Assembly (NCBI GenBank): GCA_964036155.1
Contig: OZ038423.1
Coordinates: forward strand, 25,001,249-25,065,248
Source: Diploscapter coronatus
Lineage: Eukaryota > Nematoda > Chromadorea > Rhabditida > Rhabditidae
Direction of reading: 5' to 3'
DNA: 64,000 bases
Shown: in pieces, positions 12,401 through 24,586 of the stretch
How the letters are laid out: each line of letters opens with the position of its first letter
Position numbering within the stretch: the first letter of the stretch is position 1
Program-made: the position numbers and the translations under genes
Notes under the pieces: model-generated
What the model saw: only the letters and a program-made list of their open reading frames with translations
Database searches by the model: none
Told to the model about the DNA's origin: nothing

Positions 12401-14184
12401 TCATACTTTATTCAAATCTGAGAGATCATATATTAATGGTCCTAAATTATAGTTATTATTTCTAATTTTAGAATTTAATATGTTAATGAACAGATATTTA
12501 CCTCCCAACATTCGTGGTATAAACCTTGATCCCTCCAACTCTACAGGGGATATCTCCCATGTCCATTTTCGTGAATTTGAAGTTCTTGAACGGAGCGGGC
12601 ATTTGAGCTTTCACTTGGGGAATGATCAAATCAGTCATGAATGTCCTTCCATATTCCGATATGTAGGGCCATAATTGAGCTATTACCTAAATTTTATATA
12701 TATATTTATATTTAATTTCAGGTTCTTTAAATAGAGAAACTGTTGCAGTTTCAGATAATCTAAACCTAAATAGAAGTATTCAAGCCTTAAACAATTTCCA
12801 TAGAGAATCTTAAGTCTCAGAGAATCATTTTAGAAAATATTCAAATTTTAGCTAAACTTCGATACATTACTTGAGTTGTTTTAAATTATTTTCGCACTTT
12901 ATTAATCCATTCGACCCTTTCGGTATCCGGAAATTGCACCCAGGCGGGCAGCTCGTGCATCATCGTCATAATCACCTCCCTTTCCCGCGTTGCTGTCGCT
13001 CTTAGAGCGAGCAGTCTGAACTCTTATCAGTTAAAATTCAAAATTACCATCTTATCAGCTAATGAATCGGCAATTCATAAAAATAGATGGAAAAATTCGA
13101 ATAAAATATATGTAGTCTATTATAACAGGATGAAAATTGAATATTGTTCATCGTGCTGTTTTTATCAATTGTCGAAAAATTATCAAATAATCAAACATCC
13201 AATTACCTCAGCTCTCTCTTTTTCCATAAATAATTCTTCAAGATATGTAGCAAAATAATTAAACCTGAAATTGTTGAACTTTATATCTTAAGTAATAGCT
13301 TTCATATACCGATCCAGATATAGCTGTACCCTTTCGCGCCGAGGTAGAAAGTCAGCGTTGCTACGATAGCGTTGCCCAAAATTGGCACTAGATAGTTGTT
13401 TATACCCATATCTAGCGTTGGTCCTAAAAATAAATATAAAAATTAAGAAGAAATAATTTGAATACCTTATTTTATGGTTGACTTTAAATGATATAGTCGC
13501 TGTCTACATTTATGTTGTGTTGTATGCGAATATGACTAAGAATCCAGGTTTATTGAATCGGGAGAATAGTTAAGGAAAAGAAAAAGAGGAATAGTCTCAG
13601 AGAAATGTGAGAAATCGAACAAATCGTTCCTCCTATTTTTCTCTCTCTCTAATACTCTCTCAAAATGACGTGCTCTCTAGCATTCTCTACACTTTGACAC
13701 ACAATTTGTTTGAGTTTCTGTACACAAACTTGAAATTTTAGGAAATATTGAAAAAATAGCCGAAAATTGCGAATTCCAATTGATAAATTGTCAAATTTGG
13801 GAGATTAGATGGAATTGACTAATAAGGAAAGGAAAGGAGAGAAAAAGAAAAAGGCAGGGGGTTGTTGTTATCTCTTTTCGCATACTTGGCAATAGCAAAA
13901 GGGAGTCTTTCTCTATTTCTTCTCCCAAAATAGAGAACGACCACCTTATCTGGAGTTTTCGCGAAAGAAAATCTCCAAGGATTAAGTCGGATTTTGTACA
14001 TCCTTTTGTTTTCAGGTTCATTGTATTTTTTACCATATATTCAAATCCACTTTCCTTATTTTACCTATATTATTACACGGAAAAGAGTGGAAATTCCAAA
14101 AGTGGATAATTCAGTGTTTCTATTCCTACCTTCCACAACTTGATATCGACTGTTATGGTGGTCATAGTTCGGTCGGGTCGACAT
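9488..14184 (-). CDS. esyt-2: Extended synaptotagmin (ER-plasma membrane tether)
   Basis: Nineteen exons give 794 residues: 14184-14130, 13423-13310, 13264-13207, 13015-12898, 12686-12502, 12383-12287, 12171-11995, 11951-11762, 11649-11447, 11401-11285, 11243-11181, 11137-11060, 11018-10938, 10896-10751, 10700-10487, 10386-10274, 9954-9757, 9711-9603, 9556-9488. Order: a short cytosolic N-terminus, a hydrophobic hairpin for ER insertion (exons 2-3), an SMP lipid-transfer domain opening with the family signature LPAWVQFPDTERVEW, then C2A (KGKSDPYAEIQ; NDLNPIWNEYF), C2B (exons 11-14) and a C-terminal C2C after a basic Ser-rich linker. Family knowledge: E-Syts tether ER to plasma membrane through Ca2+/PIP2-binding C2 domains and move glycerolipids through the SMP domain. 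Intron 1 (~0.7 kb) is the longest. An alternative upstream start is possible at 14272 (ATG-GCT then gtaagt). The C. elegans-style symbol is from homology. Confidence 0.92.
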
Positions 14185-15477
14185 TTTCAGCTTCTTCCAG
14201 AAAATTCAAATGTAATACGATGTCCCCTTGCTCATATTAAAAATCTAAACATTAAATCGTACTTACAGCCATGGTCTGAGTAAATATTGAAACATCTAGG
14301 GGTAATCAATCACGGATATTTAAGATAGGATATGATGTGGTGATAAGATCAACGATATTCTAGAGAGGGAAAGAATAAATAACCTTCGAAATATCGATAA
14401 TAAGCCAGAGGGAGTTGTCTATAATTGAATTGACAAGACAAATGAGATGAAGAAAAGAAAATAGGTAGAGTTCCAGTAGCAATTTGCTGTGAAAATGTGA
14501 AGGGTCGGAAAACTGGGGCTGGAGATGAGAAATTTTGAAGATCAGAGTCAACTTTCGCGACCCTTGCTAAAACATAACACATAATTCGAAACTATTTGAA
14601 ATGCATTTGAAGAGGCCTATTACATGGTCATAAATAAGCAAAGCATTTATGACTCAGATAGGAGGCACATATTTAAGAGTGGTGAAAAAATCATATGCAA
14701 AGTGAAAAGAGAATTTGAATACTTTGAAAATTGTTTTCTGAATAAAATGAAAAATTTGAATATTTTCAATCAATGATGGAAAAGCTGATCTTCTTAAAAT
14801 AATGAAAAACTTGGAATATTTTGAAAATGATATTGCTCATGGCAAATAAAACCGAGGTCTGAAAGCTATCTGCAAAAGTGAAATGAGATAACAATTGTTA
14901 CACAAAACAACTAAAGGCTAAAGCACGCAATGTGCGTGGAAACAGATTGGTTAAATATCGATGTAGAAAGTAATCATCAACAGCAAATCACTGGGTTCAA
15001 TTCATAAAGCATTTTTATTTCGTTTTCAGCAGAAAAAATATTATTTTCTCACTCCACGTTCTCAGTATTAAAACATTGATTTCTTCATTTCAAGTTTCCT
15101 CGAAAAATATTTATGTTAATTTCAAGTCTCAGGATAAAACATTTATCTGTCACTTTATTTCTTCCAAATTTCAGATAAAACAACATCACGGGCTATCTAG
15201 TCAAAAGAACACTCGTTTGGGGGTATAAGATTGGCTGATTTCATCGAAAAAATCATTTAGAGAATTCATAAAATACACCACAATCTGGGGCACGCGGGCT
15301 ACTGATTTAAATCTAGAAGTTTGATTTAGGGGAGATAGCATAATCATCAAATCTGATGCAATAGGTTTAACATTGATGGAATAACACATCATATTTTGGG
15401 GTATATAGGCAACTGATATAGAGATAAGAGAAGATTGAATAGGGGTAAATAATCATTTCACTGATAGAATAGAATAC
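14185..15477. other. Intergenic between extended synaptotagmin 5' end and Hip 3' end
   Basis: AT-rich, with a possible non-coding or alternative first exon near 14272. No other gene seen. It probably holds the extended synaptotagmin promoter and the 3' end signals of the Hip gene. Confidence 0.45.
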
Positions 15478-15745
15478 ACATTTTAGGGGAATTTATAAAC
15501 CACATTCAAAACCTTAGTTTTGGACACGGTCCTGTTAAACATGACAGCGAGAAGGGTGGAGAAATGGTATGGAAAAGCGGTGGCTAACAACGAGCAAAAA
15601 GATTCGAGTTTTCTCGCTCTTCTCTTTTTGTCTGCCACCATGCTTTTCCATGCTACTTCTCCACCCTTCTCGCTGTCATGTTTAATAAGATCGTGTCCAG
15701 AACTTCTAAGGCTTGAATGTGGTTTACAAATTGCCCATTTTTATC
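15478..15745. repeat. Fold-back element with ~115-bp inverted arms
   Basis: Left arm from 15480 (ttttaggggaatttataaac...) and right arm ending at 15745 are reverse complements with few mismatches. Best-conserved cores are ggacacggtcctgttaaac / gtttaataagatcgtgtcc and acagcgagaagggtggagaa / ttctccacccttctcgctgt. The arms meet around 15612 with almost no loop. No coding sequence; a non-autonomous fold-back or MITE-type element. It lies 56 bp beyond the Hip stop codon and so may be transcribed in its 3'UTR. Confidence 0.85.
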
Positions 15746-15800
15746 AGGTTTACTCAACTGAGGTTTAGCCAATTTTGAGAGCCTGATCCAATTGCCTGAC

Positions 15801-18800
15801 TCAGTCGAGATCGGGATCGGGCATTTTGGCTCCGCCGGTGGTCGGCTTGTCCTTGGGAGGCTCCGCCTCTCCAGTTTCGGATCCGGTTCCGCTCTCCTCA
15901 GCCGACGGGCCGCCCGATGGGCCAGTGAAGAAGCCGGGCACTAAAATTTAAAATTTTCTGCTAATTTTCAATGAAGATCACAACTTTTCTATCAAAAAAA
16001 ATTAAATTGTGCTAGTTTTCTAATTTCTCTCTACAAGTCTTACTTCCTCCTCCACCCATCTTGCCCTGAAGCTTAGCGATGATCCTCATGACCTTTGCAT
16101 TGCCGAGGTGCTTGGTGAGTGCCGCGGGATTCGTCATCGCCTCCATGAGAATTGGCGCCACTTCGGGGTCGTTCAGAGCCTCCATGATTTCTGCAATCAA
16201 ATTCGGTGACTCAAGGTTATGCTAGTTTATGTTAATATTTTAGTTTCAATGCTAGATTTAACAAAAGGAGTTAAGTTGTCTATGAAAATGCTATTTTTTA
16301 TTTCTACAAGTTTCAGGAACTTGGAATTTGTTTCGGAAACCTCGTAAACGAATGTTTTACGATTACAGTACCCGGGTCGCTGAAGATCTCGGCCATGCCG
16401 GGCGGCATTCCTCCCCCCATTCCGCCACCGGGCATTCCGAAGTCGTCCGGCAAGTCTTCGGCAGCTCTCTGAAATTTTTTCGTTTTTCCCCAGAAATCCG
16501 ATTTTAAATCATAAAAACGTCATCTTTTCATTAGAGAATTCCAATCTTTTTTTTAATAAAAAATGTCATATTTCTTACAGTAATCCATTTTATTCGAATT
16601 CTAAATCACTGTAACCATTACCCTAGCGGCTTCTTCCTGTGCCTTTCTGTTGGCCTCTTGCGCACGACGAACACGCTCTCTTCTCTCGCGGAGCTCCTTC
16701 TCTTCCTTCTGACGCTCGACGGCGCGCTTGTATTCCTGGAGCTTCTTGGCCTGAAAACTATTGATTTTTCTTAAATTATCGGTTTGTTTTTAATTGCAAA
16801 CAATCGATTTTTCGATAAAATTCGCGATTTTCTATCCTAAAATCGATATTTTTCGGAAAATTAAATTTTTTCATGAACTATTCGACTTTTTTGTTGACAT
16901 TTTTCTTCGATTCATCATTTTTCTGATAGTGATAAAGTGATAAGAAAGTGATATGAGGAAAAAGAAAAAAGAGGACCGCGCGTCAGAGCTCGCAAACACA
17001 CAGATAACCAACAGCTGCTGTGGATTTCGAATATCTTTCTCTTTCCCCTCTTGGATATCCTTTATCCCTACTTATCTCTGCCCGCCTAGAGCATAGTTCA
17101 TTCAGTTCTGCGTTTTGAAGGAAGAGATTTTCAGGCATTTCCCAGTGCGTTATTAGATGCTCCGTTAGCATTGACGAACTATCGTCGAAAATCGAATTAT
17201 TGCAGATTCCCCTAGGAAATAATTAATTTTGGGGAATTACGACCTACGTGATTAGAAGTTACACGCTATTTATTATCAGAGAGAATAAAAAAGCGATCGA
17301 CTCTGTAAATACTCTCCCGACGACGACGCGACTTGTACCTTTGCTTCGAAAATTGATTTAGTTTGACTTTTCTCAGTCTAAAGTCGAGTTAATTTTATTT
17401 CTCGCAGCGCAAACGCTCATTTTCGAGCAAAATGCGTCTATTCAGTATTATTTCGTTATTTTTTCTACTTTTTATTCAATCCATCCTATCCACTTCGGTG
17501 CTTATTAACTACAGCACTCCTCCGGTAATTTCTCCCAACGTCATTAGCCATCGCTACACCCCGACTACGCTGATTATCCTCGGGTCCTCGAAACATAACG
17601 TCTACAAATCTCAGCTCGCAAATCGACTAATTCCAGACTTTGAAAATCTGAGTAAAGGTATGATAATGCTACACTCCCCTTGATCAATATTTCACTTTTT
17701 CGTGGTGATAAAAAGTTAGCGAAACTTGAGATTCTTGCATGAAGATCAGCCTAGTACGAGACAACCCTTCAAAGCCACATGTGCGATATGTCTTGCTTCA
17801 ATCACTCAACAACTTTTTCATTACCTATCTCAAAAACTTGGCAAAAAATCTGCAAGAAAGGATCAGTAACAAATCAGATTTCATCCACTATCAATAAACA
17901 TCACATTTTAGGCCACATATCACCACTCCTGGTGTTTTCACGTCAAAATGCCGTTTTGCCCCCGGATATCGAAGATCTGTTACCAGGATCAATGGATTTC
18001 TATCCATCAGTCGATTTTTCGGCTAACGTTTCGACTATCGTGTTTTCCCAACTCGGAACTGCAGAGATGAATCTCTCCTACATCGAACAGCTCTACAGAT
18101 TCATGAACACCGAACGAGCCCTGATCGTGGTGGAAATCGGTAATTCTTATCCTATCAAACCCCTAAAATCGCTGCTTTCAGGAGATAAGCATATTCAAAC
18201 TCGGTCTCTGTTGGATAAGGCGGCTTTATGCTGGGGAGAAGCAAAGCTAAATGTCCCATCTCCAAACACCGCATATCTTTGCAACGATTTGCAGGTAGGA
18301 AGCTACAGTAATCCAAGGAGTTATCGATTTATTGGTTTTGTAGGTCTCCTCCCTTCCCAGTTTGCAACTGGATGAGTTGAAATCAATCACAGATCCACTG
18401 AAAATAGACTGGTCGTTCGAACAGCCAAGACCCTTCTGGCCGTGCCTTTTCGCCTCTGCAGCTTCAGCTGCAACAAGGAAAGATTTGAAGAAACAGAAAG
18501 AACGAGAGGAAATCATCCAAGTCAAAGAAGAGGTCGAAGAAAAATCCACGAAGAAACCCAAAAGACCTCAATCTCATGAAATCAAAGACGACGACTTCGT
18601 GAGTCCTCGAAAAATTTCGTAAAACTACCAGAATTTCAGAAGGACATGGACGAAGGTGAAAAACTGAACTGCAAGTACCGGAAAAGTTGTTACTCCACTG
18701 GTCAAAAGGCCCCGGTTGAGGATTACAACTTCAACATCGAATTCCACCCGATCGAGTGGTTTTTGTCTCTCGGGGAGGGCACAGGTAAGTTCAAATTTTC

Positions 18801-21800
18801 CAACTTTTCGAGCAATTCAACTTTTCAGGTCACGTTTCTACCGACGAGGACATGGACGGAGATGGAATTCCTGACAAAGAAGACGATGACGTCGAATTGA
18901 AGGCTCAGAAACTGCACTGTAAATACAGGAAGAGCTGCTATGAGCAACTGGGAGTGGAAGACAAGGAGGACGACTCCAGCAAGGAAGACGACATGCCGAG
19001 CTTCTTCTCGGGAAAACTGCAAGTTGTCAAGGGCGAAAAGAAGACTCTCAAAGACATCGCCAAAAAGACCGTGAAAAAGGTTGGCCTTCACCAAAAGTCT
19101 ATTTCATTTGAAATTTCAGGTGAAAGAAGCCGAGAAAAAAGCCTCCTCACTTCCACTGCCAGCTTCAGTTATCGTCGAGAAGAAACTGAATGAAATTGAG
19201 AAGGAGCAGAACGAAAAACTCCGGTGCAAATACAGAAAGTCCTGCCTGGAGGGCGGTCCTGTAAGTCAATATCCTAATTTTACGTTAATTTTCAATTCTA
19301 GGTCCCAGAAATCGAAGCTTGGAACATCCCAAGCGTTTTTTCGCTATTTTCTTCTGAAGAAAATGCGGAGGGGCAGGTAGCGTCTCCAGAACAAGAAGTC
19401 AACTATGACGAACTACACGAGCTCGAAAAGAAGGTGATCTTCATTCAAGTTTTCAAAAACAACAAATTCTCAGGTCTACTGTAAATACCGTAAGTCGTGC
19501 TATGAAACCGGCGTCAAGCCTGAAATCGATCCCGAAATTAATATCGAGTCCTTCGAAGACATCGTCACTCTGCCGGAAATCGTTGAAACCAGAAAATTGA
19601 CTTTGCAGGTAAGTTGATAGGAAAAATTCTCCAAAGTTCGGAACTTTTAGGAGAAGTGCAAGTACCGAAAGTCTTGCTATGAGACTGGAATTTTGCCGGA
19701 CTTGAGCAAGAAGGAGGAATCCGCTAAAAAAGAAAAAGAGTATGAAGCTCCCACAATCGTGCCTTCATCCATAGGCCAACTCAAAAATCTCTGCAAATAC
19801 CGGTAAGTTTTCACAAAAAAAATCCGAGAAAATTCGATTTTAGAAAATCCTGCTACGAAGAAGTGGCTACAGCAGAATCCCCGGAGATTGTGAACGAAAT
19901 CAAGGAGCGGCAAGAAGAGGAAAGGAAAGAGAAGGAGCCTCGACTCAGAGACACCATTGATAGTCCTTCTGGAGCAAACCGAAGGTTGAAAGGAACCAAA
20001 CAGCGGCAATCGGCCAGGCAAGAAAAGCGAGCACCTGGTAAAGAGCCCAAAGAGATCAAGAAACCCGAAAAACTCGAGAAAATTGTCGAGGAAGAAGCAG
20101 TCAAACAAATTGTCGAACCATCAAAGACCCAGAAGAAGCCCAAGAAAGAGGAAAAACAACCGGAACCCGAAATTGTTCCAGAACCCGAGGTGAAACCCGT
20201 CAAATCCAGGAAAATCAAGACCAAAGAGCCAGAGCCTGAACCTGTACCTGAACCAGTGAAAACGAAGAAATCCAAGGCTAAAGAACCCGAGCCTGAAAAA
20301 GTTCCCGAACCAGAGCCCGTTAAGACGAAGAAACCCAAAACTAAAGAGCCAGAACCCGAGAAAGTTGCTGAGCCAGAACCAACTCCAGTAAAGGAGAAAA
20401 AATCCAAGTCCAAAAAAGTTCCAGAATCCGTTGTCGAAGTTGAAGAAGTGAAGCCAGTCCAGGAAGAGCCGAAGAAAGAAAAATCGAAGAAGTCCGGAAA
20501 GGTCAAGGAGGTTCCTGTTTCAGAAGAAATTCCAGAGCCGACTATAATTGAAGAGCCCCCAGTGGAGAAGGTTGAAAAGAAGGAAAAGCATAAGAAGAAA
20601 CACAAGGAGATCAAATCCGAACCGAAACAAGAAGAAAGAGCTGAACTTCCTCGAGACCAAAGACTGGATTGCAAATACCGAAAGTCCTGCTACGAGACCG
20701 GAGAAAAGCCGGTTATCGAGGCAGAGTCTTGGGCTGGATCTTTCGCTTCGTATTCAAGCCAAACCCCTGATGGTGGAAGTCAGGAAGCATCGAAGAAAGT
20801 AGACACTTCGAAGAGTGAATCCGCGGTAAAGTTGGACTGCAAGTACCGAAAGTCCTGCTACGAGACCGGAGAAAAGCCGGTTATTGAGGCAGAGTCTTGG
20901 GCTGGATCTTTCGCTTCGTATTCAAGCCAAACCCCTGATGGTGGAAGTCAGGAAGCATCGAAGAAAGTAGACACTTCGAAGAGTGAATCCGCGGTAAAGT
21001 TGGACTGCAAGTACCGAAAGTCCTGCTACGAGACCGGAGAAAAGCCGGTTATTGAGGCAGAGTCTTGGGCTGGATCTTTCGCTTCGTATTCAAGCCAAAC
21101 CCCTGATGGTGGAAGCCAGGAAGCATCGAAGAAAGTAGACACTTCGAAGAGTGAATCCGCGGTGAAGTTGGACTGCAAATATCGGAAGTCGTGCTATGAA
21201 ACTGGTGTGGCTCCAGAAATTCGTCACGAATCTGTCCAAGGCAAACCCGTCGAAAGAATCATTGAAGAGGACGCAGGAGACCAGAACTCGAAATGGGCAA
21301 AGTTGACCAAGTGCAAGTACCGAAAGACGTGCTACCAGGAAATGGGCATCAAGGACGACGAGGACAAAGTCACTGTCACAGAAGAAAAGCGAAAGCCCGT
21401 CGAGAAGGTCATTGTCGAAAAACCACAGAAAATTGAAGAGCCCAAGGTCCAAAAACAAAAATCCAAGCCAAAATCTGCTGAAAAATCTGAGAAAGAAGAA
21501 AAAGAGCAGAAGAAATCCAAGAAACCCAAAAGTTCCGAAGATAAAGAAGATGAAAAGCCGAAGCCGAAGCCGAAGAAAGAAAAAGTTGAAGAAATCCCGT
21601 CCAAAATCGCAATCGACGAAAAAGAGCTGTCGAACGAGGAGAAGTTGTCGTGCAAATTCCGCAAGTCCTGTTATTCTGGAGTCGAGCCCAAAGCCACCAA
21701 GGAGGATCACGCTGGAACCATGGCGAGGCAACAGCAGAAAGGTGGAGATTTAAAAAAAATAAATAAATAAATAAACCTAGAAAATTCAAATGTTGTTCAG

Positions 21801-23772
21801 AAAAATTTTCATTTTTGGCAAAAAATCTTATAATTTTCTACAGAAGGATCTTTCCGAAAAAAAATCATACTGTTCTAGCATATGCCATTATTGTTCCAGG
21901 AAATCTTAAATTTTTGTTCCAGAATATTCCGGCTACGTCTCGCCGAACTCGATGCGGCCGGACGGCAGTTGCAATATTTATTACTTTTCTTGCCGAGTAA
22001 AAATGGGTCTGCCCGCCAAGGAGAAGGCCCCCATTGGACCGAGTGGTAGGAGGCTTTGCAGGAAGAAGAAGCCCGAAGAGAAATCTCAGTAGTTTAACTA
22101 GTATTTTTAGTCACATTTTAATCGACGTGTAAATCCCCCATGCAGTTACAGATTATAATTCTCATTGTTTTGATACCGGTGGTTTCAAAATCCAATTCAA
22201 GTTACCTAGTCGCTAGCCAAACAATTTTTTTTTATTTTATCGGGTCACCCAATAAATTAGTTTCTTTTTATTTTTTTCAGATTGCTTCATGTCAAGGACA
22301 ATGAAAATTCATTAGGATTAAAGAAAATGCTTCTTTTTTTTAAATTCCTAGAATTTTTATTGGATAGACCGGTGAATTTCATTTTTTTCTGACTCACATT
22401 GGGAACGATCTCCTTGAGCCACTCATTGGCTGTGTCGTCGTAGTCCAGTTTGCAGGCCGTCGTCAAATCGGCATGGGCCTCCAGCCACTTTCCGAGCAGT
22501 CTGAATTTTGTTTATTATTTTAAAACTTTCTTAATTTTTTCCCTCCTCAAAATATTCATTTCGTCTTACACCTCGAAAAGATTTTCTTGATTTTATTTTT
22601 TTCGTTTTAAATTTAATTTTCAAATTTTCACGCACCTGTTAGCGCGACCACGGAACTTGTATCCCTGGGCCGAGTCCGGATTGATCGAAATCGCCTTGTC
22701 GCAGTCGGCGATGGCCGCGATGGGGCGCTTCAGCTTCAGGAGCACGCTGAAACGGAAAGGACTATTGTAGTCTTTATAAATCAAAGAAATTGAAGAATTC
22801 CTATTTTCTCAATGCTTTAGGCTTTACTATCCTAAAATTTGAAATTAGCATATTTATTCTTTATACTTGGCTCTCTTGGCGTGGAGAATCGCGGAGCCTG
22901 GGTTGAGCTGGATGGAATTGGTGTAGTGCTCGAGGGCCTTCTCGAAGTCGCCTGAAAATAAATTTTTGAAATCTTCGAATACTAAGATTTTATTGCAGCT
23001 TTAGACTGGTTAAAAAATCTTGGAATTTTTTTAGGAATAAATCATATTGTAGCTTTTATCTTAACATTTAAGACAATGTTTTCTTTCGATTTTTCCCTTA
23101 GAAAAACAAAATTTGTGTACCATCACTGAAAGCGGCAGTAGCCTTGTCGCGCTCGTCGTTGGCCTTTTCGAGGTCGTCCTCGCTGACCTCCTTGCCGACC
23201 TCGCCCATCGGCAGCGCCTCTCCAGCATCCGGCTCAATCACTCCGGAGTTGTCCAACTCGGGACACGGGATCGGCTGAAAATTCATTCTTTAATTTTCTA
23301 GAAAATCTACTTTTAAAATGAATTTCTTCTGATTTCGTACGGGTAATTTCATTTTTCCCCATAAATTCAAACTTTCGAGAACCTCCTCCTCAGGCTCGGC
23401 CTCCATAGGCTCCTCGTGGGTGGGGGAGCTTTCGGCGGCCGGTTTGGGTTCCTCCGGAACCTTTTCCTTCTTGGGCGGAATCGTTGCGCCCAACTCTTTC
23501 AGATAGTCGCGGTAGAAACCTGGAAAAGTTAATTTTTATTTATTTTTGAAAAATTTAATTCTGAAACGTGCATGCACCATTTTATCATTACAACTTTTTC
23601 ACCTCCAAAGGGGACGAATTATACAAATTTGTGATTGGTGATGGTGATTCGGGGGGTTTTAAAGGTTTCAAAAGTCCCAATTCTTTCTACCGAGTCTTTC
23701 ATCGTGCAGCAGGTCCGGGTTAGCCTTGCACAGCCCGATGAACTGCTTCAGCAGCGCCACGTACTGATCCAT
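15801..23772 (-). CDS. hip-1: Hsc70-interacting protein (Hip / ST13)
   Basis: Ten exons: 23772-23691, 23519-23341, 23274-23121, 22951-22867, 22746-22636, 22500-22398, 16750-16622, 16468-16372, 16190-16044, 15940-15801; ~408 residues (394 if exon 2 ends at 23383; both donors keep phase). The N-terminal dimerisation region opens [15 protein letters not shown]. An acidic linker leads to [15 protein letters not shown], which matches the Hip family GVIEPD signature. Three TPRs follow ([58 protein letters not shown]), then a charged helix ([15 protein letters not shown]), a Gly/Met-rich segment and a C-terminal STI1/DP domain ([19 protein letters not shown]). Family knowledge: Hip binds the ADP state of the Hsc70 ATPase domain through its TPRs and delays nucleotide release. 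Intron 6 (16751-22397) contains a complete gene on the other strand. Confidence 0.93.
17432..22092 (+). CDS. Predicted secreted [19 protein letters not shown] protein, nested in Hip intron 6
   Basis: Twelve exons: 17432-17657, 17912-18139, 18182-18294, 18344-18598, 18640-18784, 18829-19079, 19120-19260, 19302-19433, 19474-19608, 19651-19802, 19844-21741, 21923-22092; 1281 residues, all phases consistent. It starts with a signal peptide ([19 protein letters not shown]), then a ~250-residue globular-looking region with N-glycosylation sites (NVS, NLS). From about residue 284 the octapeptide C-K-Y-R-K-S-C-Y recurs at least twelve times (variants [24 protein letters not shown]), each usually preceded by a hydrophobic residue and followed by ETG. 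Linkers are acidic or K/P/E-rich ([16 protein letters not shown]). Three linkers are copies of one 168-bp unit. The C-terminus has a diverged CxxxxxSC motif (CNIYYFSC) and a basic end. Each motif has two Cys five residues apart, suggesting a small disulphide loop presenting K-R-K. Function unknown; a matrix or polyanion-binding protein is a guess. The start follows a tttctcgcag acceptor (17419), a likely SL site. Confidence 0.8.
20664..21167 (+). repeat. Three 168-bp tandem coding repeats (56 aa each)
   Basis: Units begin at 20664, 20832 and 21000; a fourth start of the motif lies at 21168. They are near-identical in DNA (for example gattgcaaa against gactgcaag at the start, gttatcgagg against gttattgagg) and encode identical peptides: [20 protein letters not shown], then a Trp/Ser/Gly-rich stretch, ending SKSESAVK. 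The low synonymous divergence points to recent duplication or homogenisation. Confidence 0.9.
22251..22256 (+). terminator. Poly(A) signal of the nested gene
   Basis: AATAAA 159 nt past the stop of the nested CKYRKSCY gene and 142 nt before exon 6 of the antisense Hip gene, so the nested transcript can finish inside the host intron. Confidence 0.6.
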
Positions 23773-24586
23773 TAATCGCGAATTGCAAAGAAAAGCTGAA
23801 AATGGCGCAATCAAATTCGAAGAAAATGGAAGAAGTTTTCAAAATGCAGGAAAATTCGCGAAACGGCGAGAATAAACAAGTGCGCCAATGGAGGAGAGTG
23901 AAGAAATGGTGCAAAAGGGTGGGGCAGAGAAAATGACTAACAAAATATGGCACATGAAAATAATCAATACTTCCAATTTGTGAGTAAGCAAACGGTTGAA
24001 GAACTATGCCAAACGCTCAGAAAAACAACGATTCAAACCATTTATTCTTTATACAGACCATAAAAACTCATTTTCAAGTCAGTTATTCAAAAATCTTGAG
24101 CTAGAGTTTGAAAATTCCTATACAAATTAGCATACAATCGTATGCAGGAAAAAGTCACGACGTATTCAAATAAAAACATAGAAAATATCGATATAGATTT
24201 TCTAGCATATTCTATGAACAATGGGTGTAAGGCAAGTAAATCCAAATTTGATGATAATTATCGACTAAAATTTGATTAAGAGAAAAAGGAGTGAATTGTC
24301 GAATCTTTTATAAAAAGAGTAAAGTATTTGTAATCCAAAGAGAAATAAGTCATAATCACTAGATACCCACAATTACATTGTAATAATCATCATAAAAAGT
24401 CGAATTTTTATATGCAAAAATGGCTTTTGTAAAACCCATCCTCAATTTACTTATTTGAAAAGCGGTTTTTTTGTGGAAAATGAACTTTTTAATAAGAAGT
24501 GATGGAGTCACTTTTCAAAGGTTCACAAGATGTGCGCATTTTTGATAAGCCTTGTGCTTTTCCCTGTTCCGCAAGTTGCGCATTTT
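23773..24586. other. Intergenic between Hip start and PDHK stop
   Basis: AT-rich. Likely carries the PDHK 3'UTR and the Hip promoter. No open reading frame or RNA that I can support. Confidence 0.45.

Noticed and set aside
14266..14272. Upstream first exon (ATG-GCT/gtaagt) of extended synaptotagmin
   Set aside because: The donor is good but the matching acceptor (tctggaag) is poor; the start at 14184 needs no extra exon, so it is kept only as an alternative.
19853..20674. 273-residue Ser/Gly/Phe-rich open frame on the - strand
   Set aside because: It is antisense to the K/P/E-rich exon 11 of the CKYRKSCY gene; its composition is the complement of that codon bias and it has no motif.
20664..21167. 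CRISPR-like or satellite array
   Set aside because: The 168-bp units are in-frame coding repeats, contiguous without spacers, in a eukaryotic gene.
21090..21731. 213-residue Phe/Leu-rich open frame on the - strand
   Set aside because: Also an antisense shadow of exon 11 (Lys/Glu codons read backwards).
23341..23382. Fourteen extra residues at the end of Hip exon 2
   Set aside because: Not firmly rejected: both donors (gtacga at 23340, gttctc at 23382) keep phase; the extra residues do not resemble Hip relatives, so the shorter exon may be right.
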